From CAZBMJ01 sp964493205 (GTDB taxonomy: Bacteria; Myxococcota; UBA727; JABDBI01), in NCBI GenBank assembly GCA_964493205.1, contig CAZBMJ010000001.1, positions 62,001-126,000 on the forward strand: DNA of 64,000 bases, read 5' to 3'. Under the pieces are notes generated by a model. It searched no databases and had not been told where the DNA came from. It saw nothing but the letters and a program-made list of their open reading frames with translations. Of the stretch, positions 53,133-61,429 are shown one piece after another (the first letter of the stretch is position 1; each line of letters starts with the position of its first letter). The position numbers and the translations under genes were made by a program.

Positions 53133-53918
53133 ATGTCTACTTACATCGTCGGTGATATTCAGGGATGTTTTGATACGTTTATGAATTTATTGAAAAAAAT
53201 TAATTTTGATACTAAAAAAGATCAAGTTTATTTATTGGGTGATTTTTTAAATAGAGGCCCAAAATCTTTGGAAGTTATGAATTTTATTTTTGAGCATCAA
53301 AATAATATAAAAGTAGTTTTGGGAAACCATGAAATATATGCCTTAGGATTATATTTTGAAGCTAAAATTAATAAAAAGCCTCATAGTTTAGATAAATTAT
53401 TAAATGATAAACAAGCACCTAAGTTATTTGAATTTTTAAGAAATCAGCCTTTAGTGCTTAACTTAGAAAATAATTATTTTGTGCATGCTGGTATATCAGC
53501 ATGTCTTAGTATTCAAGAAGCCCTAGATGAATCACATAAGATTAGTGAAATGTTAAAAGGCGATACCATAGCTGAATTTTTAACAGATTTTTATGCTAAT
53601 TCTAAACTAGATAAAACTAAAGAAGCATTTGCTTCTTTTATTTTTATGCGCATGTGTAAGATTAATGGGGAAGCTGATTATACTTATACTGGAACTATCA
53701 AAGATGCACCTAGTGATTTAGTACCATGGTTTAAATTACGAAACGATCAAAATATCAATATTTTCTTTGGTCATTGGGCTGCTATTGGTTTTTTACAGTA
53801 TAAAAATTATTTTGCTCTTGATTCCGGCTGTGGTTGGGGAAAAGTTTTAAGTGTTTATTGTTTAGAAGAAAAAAAACTTACTCAAGTGGATAATATAGAT
53901 ATTAAAAAAAGTTTATAA
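53133..53918 (+). CDS. apaH: Symmetrical diadenosine tetraphosphatase
   Basis: Hydrolyses Ap4A to two ADP. The 261-residue phosphoesterase shows IVGDIQGCFDTFMNLL (metal-binding GDxxGC), LLGDFLNRGPKSLEVM, VLGNHEIYALGLYFEA and YFVHAGISACLS, plus FGHWAAIGF and ALDSGCGWG, which match ApaH rather than general phosphatases. The last 17 bases overlap the convergent rhomboid gene. Confidence 0.93.
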   Translation: MSTYIVGDIQGCFDTFMNLLKKINFDTKKDQVYLLGDFLNRGPKSLEVMNFIFEHQNNIKVVLGNHEIYALGLYFEAKINKKPHSLDKLLNDKQAPKLFEFLRNQPLVLNLENNYFVHAGISACLSIQEALDESHKISEMLKGDTIAEFLTDFYANSKLDKTKEAFASFIFMRMCKINGEADYTYTGTIKDAPSDLVPWFKLRNDQNINIFFGHWAAIGFLQYKNYFALDSGCGWGKVLSVYCLEEKKLTQVDNIDIKKSL

Positions 53919-54597
53919 AAAGGACATAAAAAATACTTAATAAATTTAATATAATAAAAATAATTAACACGAAAGATAGTAAAAAAGTTTTAATATTTTG
54001 TAATAAAATATTTTTAAAATTAGTTATTATAATGCCTGTTATTAAAAACCCACAGATACCACCGCCTAAGTGAGCCCAAATGTCGATCATTGGAAGCAAA
54101 GAAATAGCTAAGTTTAATACTATGTTAATAGCCGCTGTTTTTAATAAAATGCTTCTTGCATAAGGTGCTACATAGATTGATGGAAAAATTGATAAAGCAA
54201 GGGTTGCGCCTAAAAATCCCCAAATAGCTCCAGATGCTCCAACGCTTACACCTGCTTTTCCTAAATAAATACTGGCAATACTGCCACATAAGCCACTTGT
54301 GAAAAATAGTAATAAAAAGTTTTTAGTGCCAAGTATATCTTTAAAAAAACTACCAAAGCTAAAAAGTACATAAGAATTAAAAAATAAATGCATTAAGCCA
54401 GAGTGCAAATATATCGAAGTAAATAAGCGATAAAATTCATGATGTTGCAATACTAATATTTTATTATTTGCCCCCATTTTTAAAAGCGCAATAATGTTAT
54501 TTGAACCGCCAATATACTCTTCCATAATAAATAGAGAAAATATTACGAAAAGAATTATATAAATTACTGATTTATCTTTATAACTATTGGTGTCCAT
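53902..54597 (-). CDS. Rhomboid intramembrane serine protease
   Basis: A 231-residue membrane protein with six or seven hydrophobic segments. Key elements are YRLFTSIYLHSGLMHLFFNS, the active-site VGASGAIWGFLG (catalytic Ser), and a His in DIWAHLGGGICGFL. ATG 54597 is preceded by AAGGAAA; the frame from 54621 begins with a TTG. It cleaves transmembrane substrates; the targets are unknown. Confidence 0.9.
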   Translation of the reverse strand: MDTNSYKDKSVIYIILFVIFSLFIMEEYIGGSNNIIALLKMGANNKILVLQHHEFYRLFTSIYLHSGLMHLFFNSYVLFSFGSFFKDILGTKNFLLLFFTSGLCGSIASIYLGKAGVSVGASGAIWGFLGATLALSIFPSIYVAPYARSILLKTAAINIVLNLAISLLPMIDIWAHLGGGICGFLITGIIITNFKNILLQNIKTFLLSFVLIIFIILNLLSIFYVLFINFF

Positions 54598-54640
54598 TAT
54601 AAGTTTCCTTGTTTGTTTCAATAAATATTTGAGCTAAGGG

Positions 54641-54669
54641 TTGACAAATCCTGTTGATTTAGCTCTTAT
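54641..54669 (+). promoter_or_regulatory. Putative promoter of rplU-rpmA
   Basis: Perfect TTGACA at 54641-54646 and TCTTAT (four of six matches to the -10) at 54664-54669 after 17 bases, about 85 bases before rplU, in the divergent gap with the rhomboid gene. Confidence 0.45.
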
Positions 54670-54752
54670 TTAATAAAGTTTATTATGTTTTAAGTAAATC
54701 CGCCTCCTTTATAAAATAATAAAAGTAAGCGTGATATTTGGAGTTAAATAGC

Positions 54753-55088
54753 ATGGTTGGATATGCGGTAGTTCAAGTCGGTGGCAAACAGCATCGAGTT
54801 TCTGTAGGCGAGAAAATTCTTGTGGACCTACAAGCTGATAGAAAAGTAGGCGATACTTTTAAAATTACTGATGTAATGATGCTCGGTGGCGAATCTTACA
54901 CCATTGGTTATCCCTTTGTTAGTAATGCAGGTGTGAATTGTTTAGTAACTTGCATGGGCAAAGATGAAGAAGGTGTTAAGGGCGAAAAAGTTAGGGTTTA
55001 TAAGAAAAAGCGCCGTAAGGGTTTTACTAAAACTATTGGTCATCGTCAAAGATATACAGAAATTTCTATTGAAAGTATCGATGCGTAG
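54753..55088 (+). CDS. rplU: 50S ribosomal protein L21
   Basis: ATG 54753 is chosen; upstream GGAG ends 8 bases before it, and the family begins MxYAVVQVGGKQHRV. The product has VGYAVVQVGGKQHRVSVGEK, then RVYKKKRRKGFTKTIGHRQR, the L21 signature. 111 residues is slightly long but normal. It is in operon with rpmA. Confidence 0.96.
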   Translation: MVGYAVVQVGGKQHRVSVGEKILVDLQADRKVGDTFKITDVMMLGGESYTIGYPFVSNAGVNCLVTCMGKDEEGVKGEKVRVYKKKRRKGFTKTIGHRQRYTEISIESIDA

Positions 55089-55110
55089 TTTTTAATTTAA
55101 GGAGATAATT

Positions 55111-55365
55111 ATGGCTCATAAGAAAGGGCAGGGATCAACTAGAAATGGTCGCGATTCAAATCCTAAGTTTTTAGGCGTAAAAAGAGCTGATGGTCAATTT
55201 GTGCTAGCAGGTAATATATTGGTTAGACAAAGAGGCACCAGAATTAAAGCAGGAAAAAATGTAGGTGTAGGTAGAGATCATACCCTATTTTCTATGATCG
55301 AGGGTGTTGTAAAGTTCATTAAAGGCCGAAATGATAGAGTTTTTGCTAATATCGTTCCAAACTAA
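55111..55365 (+). CDS. rpmA: 50S ribosomal protein L27
   Basis: The 84-residue protein opens MAHKKGQGSTRNGRDSNPKF and has GVKRADGQFVLAGNILVRQR, GVGRDHTLF. The start includes the normal AHKKG N-terminus without a Firmicute-type cleavable extension. AAGGAGAT precedes the ATG. In many bacteria obgE follows; here a terminator and a regulator follow. Confidence 0.97.
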   Translation: MAHKKGQGSTRNGRDSNPKFLGVKRADGQFVLAGNILVRQRGTRIKAGKNVGVGRDHTLFSMIEGVVKFIKGRNDRVFANIVPN

Positions 55366-55394
55366 TTAAATAAATAATTTTTGTTTATAAAAGT

Positions 55395-55427
55395 TCACCA
55401 AAGCGCATTGTCTTTGGTGATTTTTTT
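55395..55427 (+). terminator. Intrinsic terminator of rplU-rpmA
   Basis: Perfect 9-bp stem TCACCAAAG (55395-55403) with CTTTGGTGA (55412-55420), then seven T. A textbook terminator 30 bases after the rpmA stop. Confidence 0.9.
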
Positions 55428-55447
55428 ATTTACGGTGACAAAAAAAT

Positions 55448-55477
55448 AAAGCCGAAAGGGTTAACTTCCGGCTTTTG
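55448..55477 (+). terminator. Second hairpin after rpmA
   Basis: AAAGCCG (55448-55454) pairs with CGGCTTT (55469-55475), with a further AAG/CTT extension after a mismatch, then TGGGG. It may be a back-up terminator. The rest of the 324-base gap (55366-55689) shows no gene. Confidence 0.5.
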
Positions 55478-55689
55478 GGGATAAATAATATAAAAATTCA
55501 AAAAATATTAAATAAAAATAAATATAAAGTATAAATAATGTTTACTGTAACTAACTTTCTGCTTTAATATGTTTCTTATATACCACTTTTTTTGATCGAT
55601 CAAGCGAATTATTAAAAAAAAGATTTATTTTTGTGATTTTTATGCTAAAAGTAACTTTATTGAAATAAATCATTACATTAGGACCATAT

Positions 55690-56340
55690 ATGACAGTTCG
55701 CAAACTTTTTACTAATGAAGAAATTCAAAAAATTGGTTTACGAATGAAGTCTTGTCGGGTTTTAACTAATTTAAATCAAGAAGAATTCGCAGATGAACAT
55801 CAAATTCCTTATACAACCATAAGAAATTGGGAGTATGGCAGAGTAGTTCCAAGGCTTAGTGGCGTTAACGATTTTGTCGAGTCGTTAAAAAAGAACAATG
55901 TTTATGTAAATAGTGATTGGATTTTATATGGTGAAGGTTATGGTCCTTCTTTTTTTAGTTCTCAACAGGGTGAGATTGTTTTATCTAAGCCAGAAATATC
56001 TGATATTGATAATTTTAAGGATGAATGTCGCAAAAGTAAAAAAATCCCAATTATTTCTCAAATAGATAATGATTCTATGGCTCCTTGGTTTGTTAAAGGA
56101 GATATAGTCGCTGGTATTTTAGTGAATCCCGAACAAATTGATGAAGAGCTTGAAAAGTCACAGCAAACAAACACTTATCCATTATTGGTCAGAGTGCAAA
56201 ATGGCAAATATGTTCCAAGATGGGCAAAAAGATTAAACGGTGAGTGGGTATTTTTTTCCAATGAAAAATTCATGGAACAGTATAACTCTATTTCCATAGC
56301 TATTATCTTGTATCATCAATGGGTATTTCCAAGAAATTAA
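55690..56340 (+). CDS. XRE-family regulator with S24 peptidase-like domain
   Basis: A 216-residue CI/LexA-like protein. The N-terminal helix-turn-helix spans about residues 12-60 (IGLRMKSCRVLTNLNQEEFA, then IPYTTIRNWEYGRVVP). The C-terminal half has IDNDSMAPWFVKGDIVAG, the S24 motif with a candidate catalytic Ser, and a later KYVPRWAKRL that may supply Lys. No prophage genes surround it. Its stop overlaps the next convergent gene by four bases. It may control its own unknown regulon. Confidence 0.8.
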   Translation: MTVRKLFTNEEIQKIGLRMKSCRVLTNLNQEEFADEHQIPYTTIRNWEYGRVVPRLSGVNDFVESLKKNNVYVNSDWILYGEGYGPSFFSSQQGEIVLSKPEISDIDNFKDECRKSKKIPIISQIDNDSMAPWFVKGDIVAGILVNPEQIDEELEKSQQTNTYPLLVRVQNGKYVPRWAKRLNGEWVFFSNEKFMEQYNSISIAIILYHQWVFPRN

Positions 56341-56876
56341 AGCTTAAACCCTAGTGAAGCTGTTAAAAACAAATTATCGTACCCTTCTCCATAGACTCCT
56401 TTTAAATTAAACACTCTATCAAGCCAAATAATGCTTGATAATTCTAAAAATAATAAATCAGTTGCTTGGTAGCTAAAAGAGCCAGATAAACCCCAAGCAT
56501 AAGCCATGCCTAATGTTATTTTGTAATCATTGTTAATAATATAACCAAATTTTAAGTCGCTAATGGGGATATACCATAAGCTTACTGGGGGAGTAAAAAA
56601 ATTAAATTTTTGATTGTTAAAATTAAAACTTCGGGGATAAATAATACTCCAATCAAGCGCTGCCCCCAAATATAGATTATTTGTAAAGCCATACCCGTAT
56701 TCAAAACCATATTTAATCATGGCTTCTGTTGGTAAACCAGTTCCTTTTTTATTTATACCTGTTTCAAAATCAAAGGTATTACCAAGGCCTGCTCTTAATA
56801 GGTAATTATGAGATAAAGCAAATAAATTATTAGTTAATAACAAATATAAAAAAGTAATTTTAATTAATCTAATCAT
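56337..56876 (-). CDS. Outer-membrane beta-barrel-like protein
   Basis: A 179-residue protein with a signal ending LLLTNNLFALS. Mature sequence alternates polar and aromatic residues (MIKYGFEYGYGFTNNLYLG, ALDWSIIYPRSFNF, YIPISDLKFGYII, ITLGMAYAWGLSG) and ends FLTASLGFKL, like a short 8-strand barrel. The final Leu rather than Phe is a slight deviation. It is not matched to a named family. Confidence 0.7.
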   Translation of the reverse strand: MIRLIKITFLYLLLTNNLFALSHNYLLRAGLGNTFDFETGINKKGTGLPTEAMIKYGFEYGYGFTNNLYLGAALDWSIIYPRSFNFNNQKFNFFTPPVSLWYIPISDLKFGYIINNDYKITLGMAYAWGLSGSFSYQATDLLFLELSSIIWLDRVFNLKGVYGEGYDNLFLTASLGFKL

Positions 56877-56992
56877 TTTTTATTATCCTTGATATTTTAT
56901 TTATATTATAAATCTTTTTTTATTTTAAATAAATATTTTTAGATTGCAAAGACCTTTGCCTTCTTTATTTTCCTATGCTAATTCTCGAAGTC

Positions 56993-59743
56993 ATGAATAA
57001 TAATAACTTAAATGATGATGCAGTGTATTTAGTAGATGGCTCTGGATATATTTTTAGGGCATTTTTTGCTATAAAATATTTACGCTCAAAAAGTGGTATG
57101 CCTACTAATGCTATTTTTGGCTTTACAAAAATGCTTTTAAAACTTTTAAAAGAGCATAAACCCAAATATGTAGCTATAGCTTTTGACTTAAAAGCCCCAA
57201 CATTTCGTCATGAAATATATCCTGCTTATAAGGTCAATAGACCACCTGCTCCAGAAGAGTTAATTGTACAGTTTGAATGGATTCATAAAATAGTACAAGC
57301 TTGCGCAATTAAAAGCTTAATGTTTTCAGGGTTAGAGGCAGACGATATTATTGCAACTCTTGCTAAAAAAGCGAAAAGTTTAGGCCGCAAAGTAATAGTG
57401 GTTACTGGCGATAAAGATTTAATGCAATTAGTTGATGAAAACACTTTTTTACTTGACGAGCTAAGAGCAATAAAAAATGGTCATGAAGATTTAATAGATG
57501 CTAATAAAGTTAAAGAAACCCTTGGAGTATGGCCTAATGAAGTTATAGACTTACTAGCACTTGCTGGCGATACTTCTGATAATATACCCGGTGTTAAAGG
57601 TGTTGGGAAAAAAACTGCACAAGAGCTTATTAACCAGTTTGGGAGTTTAGAAAATATATTTGATAATCTAGATATGATTACTCAAAAATCTCGACAAGAA
57701 AAATTAAAAGAAGGAAAAGAAATGGCTTTTCTTTCTAAAAATTTAGTTAGCCTAAAGAGCGATGCTCACATAGATTATTCTTTGCAAGATTTAGCATTTA
57801 ACGGCGTTGATACACAAGCGCTTAAAGCACTATTTACTGAACTTGACTTTACCAGCTTAAAAATAGAAATAGAAAGTTTTAATCAAAAATCTAATTTTTT
57901 ATTCAAGCCTGTTCAACAAGATTTGTTTGCATCTTTTGCTGAGGAAAAAATTGCTCTCATTGATTTTGATAAATATGCTCCTATTACTAATATAAAAGAC
58001 TTTAATGGGCTTGTTAATAAATTAAAAAAAGCCACAAAAATTGCTCTTGATACAGAAACAGATGGCCTTGATTCTATGACATGTAATTTGGTAGGTATTT
58101 CTTTGGGAATTACCCCCAATGAGGCTTTTTATATTCCCATTGCTCATAAAAGTGGTTTTGAACAGCTGCCCATTTCTATAATTAGGGAAGAGCTAAATAA
58201 AATATTTTCTTTGCCTATAAAATTTGTAGCCCAAAATGCTAAGTTTGATTTAAAAATTTTAATAAGACATGGGTTTAAGGCTTTTAATGTTGGCGGTGAT
58301 TCTATGCTTGCGAATTATTTATTGCAACAAGATCAAGCTCGTCATAACCTAGATGATTTAAGTGAAAAATTTTTATCTTATACACCTATTAAATTTGTTG
58401 ATATAGTTCCTAAAGATAAAGATTTTAGTGATCTAGATTTAGAAACCGCTACAAAATATTCAGCAGAAGATGCTGATTTAGCTCTAAGATTAGAAGACTT
58501 ATTATCAAAAAATTTACAAGAAGAAAAATTAAATAACTTATATACTACTATTGAATTACCTTTGTGTAGTGTTTTGGCTAAAATGGAACTTAACGGTGTT
58601 AAAATCGATGTAACTGCTCTTAAAATTGTAGAAAAAGACTTAAAAGAACGTTTAATTATTTTGACCAATAAGGCTTATGAGCTTGCCAATAAAACTTTTA
58701 ATTTAGCAAGCCCTAAGCAAGTAGCAGAAATATTATTTGACGAGCTCAAGCTTAATACGGCTAAAAAAACTAAAACTGGTTTTTCTACTGATGCAAACGT
58801 TTTAGAAAAACTTAAAGACAAGCACCCTTTACCAGCAGTATTATTAGAGCATAGAATGTGTGCAAAACTTATTAGTACCTATGTAGAAACTTTGCCAACT
58901 CTTGTTAATGCTCAAACTTTAAGAGTTCATACAAACTATAATCAATTTGTTACTGCCACGGGGAGGCTGTCTTCGAGTGATCCTAACTTGCAAAACATAC
59001 CTATAAGAACTTCTGAAGGACGAAAGATTAGGCAAGCTTTTATAGCTGAAAAAGATTGCGTATTAATTTCCCTAGATTACTCACAAATGGAGCTAAGATT
59101 ATTGGCTTTTGTGACGAAAGACCCATATTTAAATGATGCTTTTGCGCGTGATCAAGATGTTCATACACGAGTTGCAGCAGAAATTTTTGCCATAGATTTA
59201 AATAGCGTTACCAAAGAACAGCGTAGCATTGCCAAGACTATTAATTTTGGTTTACTCTATGGCATGGGTTCATCAAAGCTCGCTCAAACTCTTAAAATAT
59301 CCACTAAACTTGCTAAAGAATATTTGGAAAAATATTTTTCTAAATACCAAAATATTTTGACGTGGAAAAATGAGACTTTATCTAGGGCAAAAGAAACTCT
59401 AGAAGTAAGGACGTTGTTTGGTCGTAAAAGAGAACTCAAAGATTTGCTTTCAAATAATCCTATGCAAAGAGCTAGAGCAGAGCGTTTGGCTATAAATACT
59501 CCCATACAAGGCAGTGCTGCTGATATTATTAAAAAAGCCATGATAGACACGGATAATTTATTAACTAAGAGCTATCCAGATGCTAAATTCATAATGCAAG
59601 TACACGATGAGCTTGTTATTGAAGCAAGCAAAATGCAAGCACAAGAAATTGCTAATAAAGTGGCTGATATAATGAGTAAAGGCCACGGCTTGGATGTATA
59701 TTTAAAAGTTGATTATACTATTAGTGATAATTGGAATAGTTAA
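56993..59743 (+). CDS. polA: DNA polymerase I
   Basis: A 916-residue protein from ATG 56993. The longer frame from ATG 56975 lacks a ribosome site. Domain order: 5'-3' exonuclease (YLVDGSGYIFRAFFAI, VTGDKDLMQLVD, ALAGDTSDNIPGVKGVGKKT), then 3'-5' proofreading exonuclease with intact acidic residues (IALDTETDGL, AQNAKFDLKI, YSAEDADLALRLE), then polymerase with DYSQMELRLLAF (about 698), INFGLLYGMGSSK and VHDELVIEA (about 870-878). All catalytic motifs are present. Its end overlaps the FHA gene by 42 bases, convergent. Confidence 0.95.
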   Translation: MNNNNLNDDAVYLVDGSGYIFRAFFAIKYLRSKSGMPTNAIFGFTKMLLKLLKEHKPKYVAIAFDLKAPTFRHEIYPAYKVNRPPAPEELIVQFEWIHKIVQACAIKSLMFSGLEADDIIATLAKKAKSLGRKVIVVTGDKDLMQLVDENTFLLDELRAIKNGHEDLIDANKVKETLGVWPNEVIDLLALAGDTSDNIPGVKGVGKKTAQELINQFGSLENIFDNLDMITQKSRQEKLKEGKEMAFLSKNLVSLKSDAHIDYSLQDLAFNGVDTQALKALFTELDFTSLKIEIESFNQKSNFLFKPVQQDLFASFAEEKIALIDFDKYAPITNIKDFNGLVNKLKKATKIALDTETDGLDSMTCNLVGISLGITPNEAFYIPIAHKSGFEQLPISIIREELNKIFSLPIKFVAQNAKFDLKILIRHGFKAFNVGGDSMLANYLLQQDQARHNLDDLSEKFLSYTPIKFVDIVPKDKDFSDLDLETATKYSAEDADLALRLEDLLSKNLQEEKLNNLYTTIELPLCSVLAKMELNGVKIDVTALKIVEKDLKERLIILTNKAYELANKTFNLASPKQVAEILFDELKLNTAKKTKTGFSTDANVLEKLKDKHPLPAVLLEHRMCAKLISTYVETLPTLVNAQTLRVHTNYNQFVTATGRLSSSDPNLQNIPIRTSEGRKIRQAFIAEKDCVLISLDYSQMELRLLAFVTKDPYLNDAFARDQDVHTRVAAEIFAIDLNSVTKEQRSIAKTINFGLLYGMGSSKLAQTLKISTKLAKEYLEKYFSKYQNILTWKNETLSRAKETLEVRTLFGRKRELKDLLSNNPMQRARAERLAINTPIQGSAADIIKKAMIDTDNLLTKSYPDAKFIMQVHDELVIEASKMQAQEIANKVADIMSKGHGLDVYLKVDYTISDNWNS

Positions 59744-60148
59744 GCATAGTAAAAATAAGTTTATAATAAAGCTGATTAAAAATATTTTTTCAACCATGGT
59801 TATATTTCTTGTTTTTTTGTTGTTTTTTTGTGTGATAACTATATTTTTTTCATCCTCAAAAAAAGTATAATTTAAATCTCCAAAAGTAATTATATCACCA
59901 TTACTAAGTCTTATGGGTTCTTTTATTTCTTGATTATTTATTTTGGTAAGGCCACTTATTGGAGCAAGCTTAATACCACATAAGTCTCGGGTTAGGTGAG
60001 CATGTTCTTGTTCTATGCTTGTATGTTTTAGTTTAAACTCTGCATTTCTTTTTTGCCCTAACATAAAAATATTTTTATCGTTATCTAAATTAAATTTATA
60101 ATTACTATCTAAAGATTTTAGTATGGGTATTTTATTTAAATCTAGCAT
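59702..60148 (-). CDS. Tail-anchored FHA-domain protein
   Basis: A 148-residue protein. FHA-like elements are NIFMLGQKRNAEFKLKHTSI with LGQKRNAEF at the first loop, then EQEHAHLTRD, NNQEIKEPIRLSNGDIITFG. These domains bind phosphothreonine. A C-terminal hydrophobic segment (IFLISFIINLFLLCLTIPII) anchors it to the membrane with the FHA domain in the cytosol. It overlaps the 3' end of polA and lies 3 bases from the TPR gene. The kinase-like lipoproteins at 11199 and 13789 are distant and exported, so a link is speculative. Confidence 0.8.
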   Translation of the reverse strand: MLDLNKIPILKSLDSNYKFNLDNDKNIFMLGQKRNAEFKLKHTSIEQEHAHLTRDLCGIKLAPISGLTKINNQEIKEPIRLSNGDIITFGDLNYTFFEDEKNIVITQKNNKKTRNITMVEKIFLISFIINLFLLCLTIPIITNSIINF

Positions 60149-60151
60149 TAC

Positions 60152-61264
60152 TTACTCTTTACTGTTTATTATGTCTTTACATGTGTGGCTTTTATTATTG
60201 TTTTGATTTTCACATAGTAAAAATGATTTGCAGTAATTACTGGCTTCTGTAATATTTTTTTGATCATAAAAATAAGTTGCTAACTTGTATTTCACTTCGC
60301 ATAAATCAGGCTTAAGTCTTAAAGCCATTTGGCATTGAGTAAGGGCTTCTTGATTAAAACCTTTTTCAAATAAGGCATAGCAAAAAGCTTCATGAGCCAG
60401 CGGACTAGCATTGATATCTTTTGCTAAGAAAGAAAATTGCTCATGAGTTTTGTTAGTTTTAATAAATTTTTCATAGGAGTCTATTATTTCATTTTTGCAT
60501 ACTGCATTTTCATTATTATTGCCTAAACAAAGAAAAAAATGCTGCCATGATAAAAAGAAATTTTTTAATTCTTTGTGAACTTGTCCTAAGCCTTCATGAC
60601 AAACGTCAGTATTGTTGTAAGTTAAGCAACTTTCAAACGCTATTTTTGAGGAATTTAAAAAAATCTCCTTTTTATCTTCAAATTCAGATTCTTGAGCTAA
60701 ATATAGATTAATTAAACCAAGTTCTCTAAAAGCAAAATCATAACTTTCTTCTATGGCGATTAGTTTATTTGCCTGATCTTGAGCTTCATAAAGATACTTA
60801 AGAGTAGCTTTTTTAGTGTTAGATTTTTCTCTTTGAAATAATCGTATATTACTTAAAATATTATTATATCTAGCATCTAGATTTCCAGGGTCAATTTTTA
60901 AAGCTTTAGTAAAGTGATTTTTAGCTTTTAAAAAGTTACCATTTTCAAAATAAAGAACACCTAAATTATTTCTTGCTTGAGCAAAATTATTATTTTGTCT
61001 TATGGCATGATGAAAATAAGTCAGGGCTTTATTTTCATCTTTGGTCAAGAAAGCGATTAAACCTAAGGCATTTAAACATTCTGGTTGTGAATTATCATAT
61101 TCTAAACAAATTTCGCAATTAGTTTTAGCTGATAATAAATCCTGAGATTCCAAATGTTTAATGCAACTTTGTTGATGCAGTATGGCATTTTGATTGATGT
61201 GAGTTTTTTTATTACATGAAATAAGCAGAATCAAAATAACAAAATAAAAAATTTTATTAAGCAT
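60152..61264 (-). CDS. TPR-repeat lipoprotein
   Basis: A 370-residue protein with lipobox LLISC (C17). Tetratricopeptide repeats are clear: ALTYFHHAIRQNNNFAQARN, NLGVLYFENGNFLKAKNHFT, KALKIDPGNLDARYN, and later EALTQCQMALRLKPDLCEV, KYKLATYFYDQKNITEAS. Several Cys pairs occur. TPR lipoproteins usually scaffold envelope complexes, for instance PilF in type IV pili; there is no direct match. It is likely co-transcribed with the FHA gene. Confidence 0.8.
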   Translation of the reverse strand: MLNKIFYFVILILLISCNKKTHINQNAILHQQSCIKHLESQDLLSAKTNCEICLEYDNSQPECLNALGLIAFLTKDENKALTYFHHAIRQNNNFAQARNNLGVLYFENGNFLKAKNHFTKALKIDPGNLDARYNNILSNIRLFQREKSNTKKATLKYLYEAQDQANKLIAIEESYDFAFRELGLINLYLAQESEFEDKKEIFLNSSKIAFESCLTYNNTDVCHEGLGQVHKELKNFFLSWQHFFLCLGNNNENAVCKNEIIDSYEKFIKTNKTHEQFSFLAKDINASPLAHEAFCYALFEKGFNQEALTQCQMALRLKPDLCEVKYKLATYFYDQKNITEASNYCKSFLLCENQNNNKSHTCKDIINSKE

Positions 61265-61429
61265 GCCAACCCTAAAAGTTAAAGAACTCGGCTATATAAC
61301 CATCGATTAAAAAATATTCTTCATCTAATAAGTTAAAAATAATTTTAAAAATAATAATTAGTTAATAATTTTTACTTGATTAAAGAGCCTTGATATATTT
61401 ATTTTGTTGTATTTTAATGCGGTAATTAT

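Noticed and set aside
55690..56340. S24-type regulator as a sign of a prophage
   Set aside because: Neighbours are rpmA, an outer-membrane protein and polA; no integrase, structural or lysis gene is near.
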